In this document: positions 23,349 to 43,472 of the stretch, one piece after another
How the letters are laid out: each line of letters begins with the position of its first letter
How positions within the stretch are numbered: the first letter of the stretch is position 1
Source: Flectonema sp. DT1601
Lineage: Eukaryota; Euglenozoa; Diplonemea; Diplonemida; Diplonemidae
Reading direction: 5' to 3'
Assembly: GCA_964019425.1 (NCBI GenBank)
Contig: OZ025831.1
Coordinates: 558,001 to 622,000 of the forward strand
Length of the DNA: 64,000 bases
Translations under genes and position numbers: made by a program
The notes under the pieces: model-generated
What the model saw: the letters and a program-made list of their open reading frames with translations, nothing else
Databases searched by the model: none
Told to the model about the DNA's origin: nothing

Positions 23349-23815
23349 AGCCTGATTGCGTAGGTTAATTATATAAAACTTGGTGTTTTAAATTTTTTTT
23401 TTTTTTTGCAATCAACAGATATTTACACTTGTTAAGAAATTATGGCTAGCCCGCGTTCTGCAGAATGCTGTTCTCCGCCGACTACGTTCCAAGAATTTTA
23501 TTTTAAAGTAATTTGTATCTCGATGGTATGATTATTATTTATTTAGTAAAAGTATATTAAAAACGAAAAAAAAAAAAAAAAAAAAGATTCTTGCAAAGTT
23601 TTTAGGTGCTTTAGTTGTTGATTTATTTTTAAAAAAAAAAAAACAGATATTGGTTCTTGTTCTTATCTGACAAAGATAAGAAAAAGGCGGCATTTTAAAC
23701 TAATTTTTTGTTTTAAATTTTATTTATTGACGTAAGGTGCTAACTGTAACTGAGTTTGTTCTTCTTTGACGTCTTTTCATTAGTTTTATTATTATTTGCA
23801 GGTAGTTTTCAAATA
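23349..23815. other. intergenic region with a 9-bp hairpin
   Basis: No gene. It contains A runs (23566-23585 and 23631-23643) and a perfect inverted repeat TTCTTATCT (23660-23668)/AGATAAGAA (23674-23682) with a 5-nt loop. TTATTTGCAG at about 23803 is a likely 3' splice site in the leader of the next gene. Confidence 0.5.
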
Positions 23816-24475
23816 ATGGAGCAGTTTACACGTCCTTCATGGCATAGTACGGTGTTGTTGTTATCACATTGTGTGTTTATATTGCCTGTCGTTGTTGGAT
23901 TTTTGAAAGACAGAATAATCGAAGGATTGTCTATAATTATTGCAATCTGTGTAAGTTTCTCTTATCATTTGTGTGATGAGAATTATTATTGCCTTAATGG
24001 TAATATCTATCAATGGCACACTGGAGATGTATGGATGACCTTTTGCCTAGTAACAGGAGTATATGGTGTTTCTATTTTACGAATTGAACGACCCGAGATT
24101 AGGATTCTCGCAAGGATTGGTTATTTTATGTTGTCGACGATATGCGTAATCTATGATCAGAGCAGTACTCAGTTAGGACTTTTGTTGTACGCTACGATAA
24201 TTATTCCAATTATTTGTTATAGAAAACAAGTATTGAGGTCCTGGTATTCTAAGATGGGGTTAGTTTCATTCGCCGTTGCTATTACAACTTTTATATGTGC
24301 GAATAACTTCGGTCAGTCACTTCGTACTGGTAAGGAAGCTCTTACCCGTCCTGATGTTCCGGAGACGACGCTTTACTGGTTTTTTCACTCTCTTTGGCAT
24401 TTATTTATCGCAATTTCTGCAACCTGCATTATTATGTCACTTGGTGACGAGGTTGATCTCATTAAAAAAGACTGA
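23816..24475 (+). CDS. TMEM8/myomaker-like (DUF3522) multi-pass membrane protein
   Basis: Product of 219 aa from ATG 23816; the frame is open further upstream but has no ATG there. Seven hydrophobic segments fill the chain. The short motifs SFSYHLCDEN near residue 58 and HSLWHLFIAI near residue 198 match the conserved S-x3-H and H-x3-H positions of the TMEM8/myomaker family, which belongs to the CREST superfamily of putative metal-dependent membrane hydrolases. PGAP6-type members act on GPI-anchored proteins and myomaker acts in cell fusion; which role applies here cannot be told. It lacks the large EGF-like ectodomain of animal TMEM8 proteins. Confidence 0.75.
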   Translation: MEQFTRPSWHSTVLLLSHCVFILPVVVGFLKDRIIEGLSIIIAICVSFSYHLCDENYYCLNGNIYQWHTGDVWMTFCLVTGVYGVSILRIERPEIRILARIGYFMLSTICVIYDQSSTQLGLLLYATIIIPIICYRKQVLRSWYSKMGLVSFAVAITTFICANNFGQSLRTGKEALTRPDVPETTLYWFFHSLWHLFIAISATCIIMSLGDEVDLIKKD

Positions 24476-24600
24476 GAGGCGTGGATATCGATTGTTATCC
24501 TTTTGTCAGTCCAGAGTGCTGTTATTGGATTACTGTTGTTTTTTTTATTATGCAAATGGGAGAAATGAATTTGTTAATTTCTTTTATTTTTTTTTCTTTT

Positions 24601-24770
24601 CCCCCCCAAAACGAAGGTTATTATTATCATTAAATTGAGAAGTCACTTGTGTCATGAGTTTTTTAATTTTATTATTGAGTTCTGATACAATACAGAGATT
24701 TATATTCGTATGAACCTAATCAAACAGTCTTCCCCCCAAACGAAGGTTATTATTATCATTAAATTGAGAA
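24601..24770. repeat. pair of about 39-bp direct repeats
   Basis: CCCCCCAAA(A)CGAAGG followed by TTATTATTATCATTAAATTGAGAA (in parts) occurs at 24601-24641 and again at 24732-24770, about 130 bp apart. The copies differ by 1-2 bases and lie between the membrane-protein stop and the next start codon. Confidence 0.8.
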
Positions 24771-24785
24771 ATTGTCGAGTGCTGC

Positions 24786-26015
24786 ATGTCTAATCAGTTT
24801 CAATGTTTAAATTGCTGCAAGTCTTTTTCCGACGATAATACTCTCGCTTTTTGCCCTGACTGTGGTGAGATGTGTGAATGCGAATCAACGGCAGTTGCTG
24901 GAAAACATGATTTTTTCTTAGATGAGGAAAATGATGAAATTGAAGAGCCTCCTCCGTATGCTGGACTCGGTGAACCAATTGCTATTCCTAAAACAAACGG
25001 GTTGGTACTTCCTAAAATCCCATCTCTTTCAACTGTTAAGAGTCTACCATTGATATCCACATCCATACCGATTATAAAAACAAGGAGGCCCGCATCTCCT
25101 ATTGATACAGTTGAGGTTAAGCGAAGGAGGGATGATCCCGAACCTATTGATGACGATGAAAACTACTCTCCATCACCTATTCCTCCACCTCTACATATAA
25201 ATCCTCCACCAGAATCGGTCATGCTCCCCCCACATGATATATTTGAGTCTTTCTTACCTCGTTTAGATTTGAGAAAAGGACTCGTTTCCCGAGGTACGTC
25301 AAGTGCGGTTAGAAAGACGTGCAATTCAATATGGTCAACCTTCACACCATCTTCAACAATGTTACTTATTGGTGAGGGTAACTTCTCCTTCGCACTTGCT
25401 TTAGCAAAACGGGTTGGAAGTGGAGTTAATATGATTGCATCTGATATTGAAATGCATCATGAGCTTACTGATCCAGCTGGTTGTGATGAGACTGTTGTAT
25501 GTATTTTATTTAACTTAGAGGGAGGGGGGGGGGGGGGAGAGAGAGAGGAAGTATAACTTTAAAGAAACGTAACAATCAAACAGATGCCTTTTATTAACAT
25601 GGGCGGTACAATAAACTGCAGAACTGATGTGACCGCATTGTCAACAACATCTCCGTGGGCATCTAGAGCTGGGACTCTTGATGTGATGTCGTGGGCATTT
25701 CCTCATACGAGAACACCAAACAAAGACAAACGTTGTATTCCTGAGCATCGAGCTCTTCTTAGAGCATTCATAGATCAAGCAGGAAAAATGCTTCGTTTAG
25801 GTGGCGTTGCTCTGATTACAGTTAAAGAGGGTTACCCTTATAATGAGTGGGAGGTTTCAGGTCTCGGAACATCAATTGTTGAACACGATGACTTTGAGCC
25901 ATTCTTTCCAAAAGATTTCCCAGAATATCGACACGTCACAACTATAGGAGCTCCAATCACTCAAATCACTCCTGCGTCAACTCATGTATTTCGAAAGGTT
26001 GCTGAACCTCCTTAG
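24786..26015 (+). CDS. BMT5-like rRNA methyltransferase (DUF2431) with N-terminal zinc ribbon
   Basis: Two exons, 24786-25496 and 25584-26015, joined in phase 0 across an 87-nt intron that holds a run of 14 G followed by (GA)n. Product of 380 aa. The N-terminus has a C2C2 zinc-binding pattern (C7-x2-C10, C23-x2-C26). A Pro-rich linker runs to about residue 160. The C-terminal Rossmann methyltransferase begins at LLIGEGNFSFALALAKR near 192, the SAM-binding motif of the BMT5 family. Further motifs are ASDIEMHHEL, an FPH element (DVMSWAFPHT), LRAFIDQAGKMLRLGG and VKEGYPYNEWEV. Yeast BMT5 makes m3U in 25S rRNA. The usual FNFPH is WAFPH here. Assignment to the family is firm; the substrate is inferred. 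Confidence 0.85.
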
Positions 26016-28683
<2,668 letters not shown>

Positions 28684-29483
28684 ATGAATAAAAAAAAATA
28701 AATAAAATAAAATTGAAAAAAAAAAAAAAAAAAAAAAAAGACAACTCTTAATAAGTAAAACTTGACCTAACTTCTTTATTTATGGAGACTATAATACACT
28801 TGTTTTAAATGCTGACCTCTTTCTGAATTTAAGAGTGATGGGAAACTAATCTTTGTGCGAACGTAAGATCTGTTGAATGGAAGAAAAATTATTTTGTTTA
28901 AAGATCATCTGAGTGCCCACTATCTTCTCTCTCGGGTCACATTTTGGATGATTTCTTTTTGTTTTTTTTGCGTTTCTTCCATTTGGAAGGTTCGTTTATA
29001 TCTTGACTTGCCTCTCTCTTCTTTGTTTTATTTTATTATGTGTTGGTTGTATTATTATATTTTATCTTTGAATTAATCTTGAAACAGGTAATTCATTTTG
29101 TACATGATAGGGCCCATTACCCGCAGTATCTAATTTGAGGATTGAAAATAGGTTTTTGTTTCTCATTCTGTACCGCGGTGCTGCCGTAGAACTCTTCTCA
29201 TCCGGAGTAGGGTAATGTTGTAAAATTTTGTATGAGTGTCAACTAAGTAAATATGCGCGCTTATGTTTTTTTCTTCGGTTGCGCACAAGGAAGTAACGTG
29301 TGTGAGTGAGTGAGTAAATAAAAAGTGAAGTTTGCGTATTCTTCTTTATTTTTTGCATTTAACAAGTATTGCAAGAACGAAAAAAAATGTTGGCAGCACA
29401 CGTCAACCTCCTTTTGCATTATCAAATAAACAATGTTATCATTGTTTTTTTTTTAGCTCACGGAAGTTGAGTTCGACTACCGC

Positions 29484-30221
29484 ATGGCCCAATGTTCCAT
29501 AATCAGCCAGGTGAGAAGAGAATGGCTCAGATCCCGCGACACAATGCACGTACACTGCTTAGCTACGTCAGCTGGGAGAGTACAGAAGTTTCATCCTGAT
29601 ATCTCTCGGGAGGACGAAGTGAGTATTGCACAAATACGCACTGGCCACCACAAATTAGTTAAGCTGCCAGGTTTGGGCCTAACCGATTGCCAATTCTGTG
29701 ATCACACCGAAACAGATGCACACCACCTCCTCTCTAAGTGCAAGGGAGTGAGTCCGATAGTTCGAAAGTTCTTCCCAATTCTTCCGATAGATAATACGGA
29801 AAATGTAGGCCAGCATCATCATACCTTCTTCGAAACCGACAACCAACCATTTTTGGCCGCCATGCTGAAGGAGTTGAACATCTACTTAATGAGTTTCCCG
29901 CTACGTGTAGCCATACCAAGACAGAAACTACTGTGGCACCTCAACAGGTACTCCAAACTTCCAAAGTTATCCCCAAATGACACGACCGAAGTCATGCAGG
30001 CCATCACACAAGCATACGACTGCACCGATATCAAGGAGATACATGAACATCTATGGACAGTGGAACTGTATTGCTACCTCGGTATCGTGGGAACGCAATT
30101 CACAGATCTTTTGAATAAGATCCACTACGCCGACTACAAAAGAATTGATCCCAAATGGTTTGACCACAGGGTCCGTGGACCTCCTACTAGGTCCTATATC
30201 GATATATCCCTTGGCATGTGA
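29484..30221 (+). CDS. retroelement ORF1, LINE-tail-like zinc-knuckle protein
   Basis: Product of 245 aa. Residues about 48-90 resemble the region after RNase H in LINE polyproteins: IAQIRTGHHKLVKLPGLGL, then a CCHC-type knuckle C69-x2-C72-x7-H80-x5-C86 (H81 is an alternative ligand). The rest, rich in Leu, His and Tyr, is not recognised. The ORF lies 263 bp before the next open frame and 59 bp from the left end of the element. The frame is open back to a TTTTTTTTTAG at 29456, which could be a splice acceptor. Inference: a nucleic-acid-binding accessory protein captured from, or shared with, LINE elements. Confidence 0.6.
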   Translation: MAQCSIISQVRREWLRSRDTMHVHCLATSAGRVQKFHPDISREDEVSIAQIRTGHHKLVKLPGLGLTDCQFCDHTETDAHHLLSKCKGVSPIVRKFFPILPIDNTENVGQHHHTFFETDNQPFLAAMLKELNIYLMSFPLRVAIPRQKLLWHLNRYSKLPKLSPNDTTEVMQAITQAYDCTDIKEIHEHLWTVELYCYLGIVGTQFTDLLNKIHYADYKRIDPKWFDHRVRGPPTRSYIDISLGM

Positions 30222-30429
30222 CTTTGGCAGTATTCACTTAAATCAACATCAGTAGCAGTCAAAATCATCCAGGATTACTATTATTCAACAGATCTGAATT
30301 CTCTATCCCCTTCCTTTATTTTGTTTATTTATTGATTTATTTTATTTTATTTTATTTTATTTTGTTTTCTTCGTTTTATCATTATCATTATCAACTTCCT
30401 TTCCCCTCCCCAAACTCTGTTAATTTGCT

Positions 30430-30610
30430 AGCGAACCGGTCAAGGCCGAAGCATTGAGGAATTCGGGTCTCTCGAACATTAGAATTCCTCGCTGGAGCTA
30501 AAAAAGTGATCCTCTCAGGGATTAGGTTTGACATAAAGTCGTAGTATTGGGGACTCACAGGTGGTTAACCGTTCCACCCTGTCGTGTCTAGCTAACCGGT
30601 ACTCGATTGT
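30430..30610 (+). other. structured spacer between retroelement ORFs
   Basis: It contains a perfect 9-bp inverted repeat GAGGAATTC (30456-30464)/GAATTCCTC (30482-30490). A second, slightly bulged stem ACAGGTGG/CCACCCTGT lies at about 30558-30583. The motif AACCGGT occurs twice (about 30435 and 30594). Near the end (CTAA)n is repeated four to five times. Probably a folded RNA region in the transcript; its class is unknown. Confidence 0.45.
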
Positions 30611-30740
30611 ATGTCGGACTCGCTAACTAACTAACTAACTATTATTGACACGCTCCACTACAAAAGTCTTGCAGTTTCTTAGAAGTAACTTTTTTCAAGA
30701 ACATTACACTGCCCGCGTAAAACAGCTGGAGCATTGTTTC

Positions 30741-33386
30741 ATGCAAAGACTAAATCCTGCCAATCTCAGAAGGGAAAACAAGAAGAAGGATTCGGACACT
30801 TACTGGTTGAAACTGAATCTTGGCCACAAAGCATTAGATCGTATTGGTCTTGGCGCTGTTCTTAGATGTGATGAAGTTAAAGCGACCTGTCCTTGTCTAA
30901 GAACTCTTGAAAGAACACGCATCTGTAACAAACTTGGAACAACAGTTGGTGATATCGTCTTAAATGCATCTTCAACAAGCATCAATTCAGACTCCCCGAC
31001 TCAATCTACTTGCAATTGCAGTACTCAAGAACTGAATAGTTTAAAATACAACGGCCATTCTTGCGGACTCGCTATTGATTTACCAGTCTCAGAAGAACTA
31101 AGAGACTTCTTCGCACGAGGTCAAAAATTTAGAGTCCCAGTGCACCCATCAGCTGCATTAGAATCACTTGAAAATGATATTACTGAATATATAACTCACG
31201 CATACAAGAACGTTGGCGATAACTTTAAATCGATCTTTAAAAACACAATTCTTAAACAATTGCAGCTTAAATTAAGTAAAGACTTAAGCTTTCTTGACTC
31301 ACCATTATCAAATAAAGCATGGACTGAACTTCAGAATCTTCAATCTCAGTTTGTGTTTCTTAAAGTTGACAAAGGACAGCACGATATTGGTTACATGTGT
31401 AAAATAAATTATTTGCTTTTACTTCGAGAGCAGCTACAAAGTGATTCTTATGAACGCATCACATCAGACGAACCAACTCTACTAGCCAACCTCAAGAACA
31501 TGAACATTTCAATCAATGCCCGCCATTCTGATCGACTCCCACACCTATATGGAATGATTAAATTACACAAATCAGCTATCGGGATGAGATGGATTACTGG
31601 TGTCTCATCCTTCACGGGTACAGCAGAACAACGACAATACGATAAGGATCATAATCTTGCACCTGCAACAGCAACAACATATGCGCACCAACATCTCTCT
31701 AGTATCCTTAAAAATGCGATGACTATATTGAAAGAGAAAGATATGCATTCACGGTTCAAACGATACTGGATTGTGGAATCAGATGATGAAGTCTCTAGTT
31801 CGATTAAACAGAATTTGATGGTTTTGAAAAAATTATCCCCTAAGACTTTTGATTTTACAACAATGTACACCCGCCTACCACACAACGCTATTAAAACTAA
31901 AGTAAGTGAAGCACTGCAAGAAGCCTTTAGTTTCAAAAATATCTTACGTCTTGAATCGAGTGACCCTACACGATTCCCTTCTCTTGCGCTTGCAGAATGT
32001 CAAAAATTACTTGAATTCTGTATTGACTCCTCCTTTATTGCATTAAGAGGTTATATTTGGAGACAAACAATAGGCATTCCAATGGGTGGCAACGCCAGTA
32101 GCGACATAGCAAATCTCTACTGCTATAGAGTTGAATCCGCATATATCGATTCTTTAATTGAAGCAAAAAATCTAGACTTAGCTCGGCAACATGACCACTC
32201 GTGTAGATACATCGACGACTTCCTCACCTGGAGTTGCGACCCTCCACCAGCAAGCCTGTACTCAATGGATTACACTGATACTTCGAATAATATCGATGAC
32301 GTCTCTTATATAGGAATTCGTATCCGAATAGAGATCACTAACACAAATAAACGATGGATTCGTTTAAGTGTTAACGACAAAGCCAGGGGTTGGCATATTA
32401 CGCCAACAAGGTTTACCCATCAGCATTCCGCAGCTCAAGAATCAATGGGTTCAGGTATCTTTACCACCATGATCTTACGAGCTCTAAAAATCTGCAACAA
32501 CCAGGCAGACTTTTTACAGGAACTTGAAGCGGTAACATATAGATTACTCAACCGGGGCTATAAATCTGACAATATCAGAGCAGCATGCCTCCGCTTCATT
32601 AGCTCTCACATTGATGATGGTAATACAGCAGCTGCAATGCGTCGACGTATCAACCTTACTTTTGAGAAGTTTAGTCACAAAGTCCCATTAAGCATCGAAA
32701 AGGATACAATTAACCACACAGGCTCTACAAGCCATTCCTTGGATAAACGATTTCCACCATCCCTACATCAAACATCAGGAGAAGGTCTTCTCGGTGGAGA
32801 ATGCGGATGGGCAGCGCTCAACTTCATTGCAGATCATTTATATATTGATAGAATTAACTTCAGTTTTCTGCAAAACTACCAACAGCGATTTTATGAAGAA
32901 TCTCTTAAAGTAGAACCGAACAACTCAGAGCATAAACCATCACCAGATGGTTGGTTCTCGCTACAAGTACTTAACATGGCTTGCATGACTAAATTCAACA
33001 GGAGAATCGAGTACTTCGTTAACCCTGCAGATTTCGATTATCCTGAAGCAGCCGCAGCACTTATTCTGCATAAAGCGAAAACAAGGATGACTCACTTTAT
33101 TGTTGCGCTAGTCTCATTTGAGTCCATGATCATCCGAGACATTCTTAAAGGCACAAAAGATTTAAGACTCCCTTTCGATCATTTTGACAAGATGTACCAA
33201 ACTACAGAATATAGTTTCCATATGATACCATTAAAAGCTCAGACTGATATGGATGTTACAATGACACCTGCGAATATAGGACCTTTGATGATATGCGAAG
33301 ATAAAGTAAAACGGAAATTGGATGACGACTCATCCGTTAACTCGACTGTAATAGTGAAACGACCAGACGTCAAAAATTCAAATTGA
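30741..33386 (+). CDS. retroelement ORF2: Penelope-like reverse transcriptase with C-terminal Josephin-like protease domain
   Basis: Product of 881 aa from the first ATG. The frame is open and protein-like from 30639, so a longer N-terminus is possible. The N-terminal part has Cys clusters (residues about 44-130). The reverse transcriptase carries Penelope-type motifs: LYGMIKLHK near 269, FDFTTMYTRLPH near 370, QTIGIPMGGNASSDIANLYC near 442 and RYIDDFLTW near 489 (catalytic Asp pair at 492-493). The tail motif RALKICNNQADFLQELEAV and NRGYKSDNI matches the Penelope thumb region. From about residue 680: GGECGWAALNFIAD (Cys688), DGWFSLQVLNMAC, MTHFIVALV (His785), then ILKG and EYSFHMIPL. Order and spacing match Josephin (ataxin-3) deubiquitinases. 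The upstream Gln is not obvious and the third catalytic residue is uncertain. Confidence 0.8.
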   Translation: MQRLNPANLRRENKKKDSDTYWLKLNLGHKALDRIGLGAVLRCDEVKATCPCLRTLERTRICNKLGTTVGDIVLNASSTSINSDSPTQSTCNCSTQELNSLKYNGHSCGLAIDLPVSEELRDFFARGQKFRVPVHPSAALESLENDITEYITHAYKNVGDNFKSIFKNTILKQLQLKLSKDLSFLDSPLSNKAWTELQNLQSQFVFLKVDKGQHDIGYMCKINYLLLLREQLQSDSYERITSDEPTLLANLKNMNISINARHSDRLPHLYGMIKLHKSAIGMRWITGVSSFTGTAEQRQYDKDHNLAPATATTYAHQHLSSILKNAMTILKEKDMHSRFKRYWIVESDDEVSSSIKQNLMVLKKLSPKTFDFTTMYTRLPHNAIKTKVSEALQEAFSFKNILRLESSDPTRFPSLALAECQKLLEFCIDSSFIALRGYIWRQTIGIPMGGNASSDIANLYCYRVESAYIDSLIEAKNLDLARQHDHSCRYIDDFLTWSCDPPPASLYSMDYTDTSNNIDDVSYIGIRIRIEITNTNKRWIRLSVNDKARGWHITPTRFTHQHSAAQESMGSGIFTTMILRALKICNNQADFLQELEAVTYRLLNRGYKSDNIRAACLRFISSHIDDGNTAAAMRRRINLTFEKFSHKVPLSIEKDTINHTGSTSHSLDKRFPPSLHQTSGEGLLGGECGWAALNFIADHLYIDRINFSFLQNYQQRFYEESLKVEPNNSEHKPSPDGWFSLQVLNMACMTKFNRRIEYFVNPADFDYPEAAAALILHKAKTRMTHFIVALVSFESMIIRDILKGTKDLRLPFDHFDKMYQTTEYSFHMIPLKAQTDMDVTMTPANIGPLMICEDKVKRKLDDDSSVNSTVIVKRPDVKNSN

Positions 33387-33475
33387 GCAAAAGCAAATAA
33401 ACATTGCTAGCCCTATCCTGGCGAGCTCCGATGGATTTTTATCTTTGAACGATAGCAACTTCAACATAGAATGAA

Positions 33476-33543
33476 GTCCCTTAGAACTTACTGATGAAGG
33501 CCTAAAAAGGGACAAGTAGTATAAGATTAAGGCCTGAAACTAC
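33476..33543 (+). ncRNA. hammerhead ribozyme-like motif in permuted strand order
   Basis: All conserved hammerhead strands are present within 60 nt, each flush with a matching helix. CTTA-CTGATGA-AGGCCT is at 33487-33503, GTAG-TA-TAAG at 33516-33525, and AGGCCT-GAAA-CTAC at 33530-33543. Stem I is CTTA/TAAG, stem II AGGCCT/AGGCCT, stem III GTAG/CTAC, and the expected cleavage is after A33521. The strand order is not a cyclic permutation of the known types I-III, so in cis it would be a pseudoknot. An extra 7-bp helix GTCCCTT (33476-33482)/AAGGGAC (33507-33513) encloses the first strand. Hammerheads are known in Penelope-like elements. Activity is unproven. Confidence 0.55.
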
Positions 33544-34123
33544 ATATTCTATTACCCTTTGATGTTAGGAAACTGCAGAAATGAATGCTTTTCTTTTATT
33601 GATCTCTACTTTTCTTATTCTCACTTTTCTGTTCTAAAATTAATGATACTAACTATTATCACTTTAAGTCGGTTCACGGTTTCGTGCACAAACCAAAAAG
33701 CACAGTGTTTTATTATTATTTTCTGTATAGTTGAAGATAAAACCAATTCTTTTTTCACACGTACATTCATCATTGGTCCACGCCCTCATTAAAACTGCGA
33801 TGATAATGCGTGGGGAGTTAGGATTGTAATTATTACGGATCAGGTTGGACACCATATAATGGAAATAATAGAAACCCTGTGATAGGGAGTATAATTTCTC
33901 ATTCTGAAAATCTCCGCAAGTCACAAGGAATCCATATAATCGACAGGTGCTAGAGAATTGGACAGGAAAGTACCGGAATTTTTGTCGTCAAACGATGAAA
34001 CAGTTTTTTCCTTTGATGAGCCCCCCAAATGGTCTTCAGAAATAGGCAAATCAAAACTTGTATTCCGTAACGCGTTGTTAATAATATTATGGAACAAAAT
34101 ACTTGTCTTCACATATTTCTTAA

Positions 34124-40315
<6,192 letters not shown>

Positions 40316-40711
40316 ATGAATACAAAAATAAATAAAACTGAAAAAAAAAAAAAATGAAAAATAGACAACTCTTAATAAGTAAAACTTGACCTAACTTCTT
40401 TATTTATGGAGACTATAATACACTTGTTTTAAATGCTGACCTCTTTCTGAATTAAAGAGTGATGGGAAACTAATCTTTGTGCGAACGTAAGTTCGGTTGA
40501 ATGGAAGAAAAACCTTTTTAGCTTAGCGATCATCCTATGAGTGCCCACTATCTTCTCTCGGGTCAAATTTTGGATGATTTCTGTGTTTTTTTTGCGTTTC
40601 TTCCATTCGGAAGGTTCGTTAATATCTTGACTTGCCTCTCTCTTCTTTGTTTTATTTTATTATGTGTTGGTTGTATTATTATATTTTATCTTTGCTTTAA
40701 TCTTGAAACAG

Positions 40712-43472
<2,761 letters not shown>

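Larger units (their letters stand above)
29425..33654 (+). mobile_element. Penelope-like retroelement with Josephin-like domain, about 4.23 kb, apparently complete
   Basis: Both ends are defined by a 7-bp target-site duplication ATTATCA at 29418-29424 and 33655-33661. The paralogous intron of polyubiquitin gene 5 (about 41504-41530) shows the uninterrupted site: joining the two flanks here matches it at all but three of 26 positions. The element holds ORF1 (29484-30221), a structured spacer, ORF2 with a Penelope-type reverse transcriptase plus a cysteine-protease-like domain, and hammerhead ribozyme strands near its 3' end. Both ORFs are open, which suggests recent insertion. No GIY-YIG endonuclease is evident. 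Confidence 0.85.

Noticed and set aside
29470-29490. GAGTTCGACTACC resembling a tRNA B box
   Set aside because: No A box or cloverleaf partner at suitable distance; it lies at the start of the retroelement ORF.
30470-30500. CCTCGCTGG resembling part of an HDV-like ribozyme
   Set aside because: The remaining helices and the catalytic strand of an HDV fold could not be placed.
30741-33386. Reading ORF2 as a telomerase or LINE reverse transcriptase
   Set aside because: The motifs LYGMIKLHK, GIPMGGN, RYIDD and the RALKIC/NRGY tail fit Penelope-like enzymes better. No telomerase-specific or apurinic endonuclease motifs are seen.
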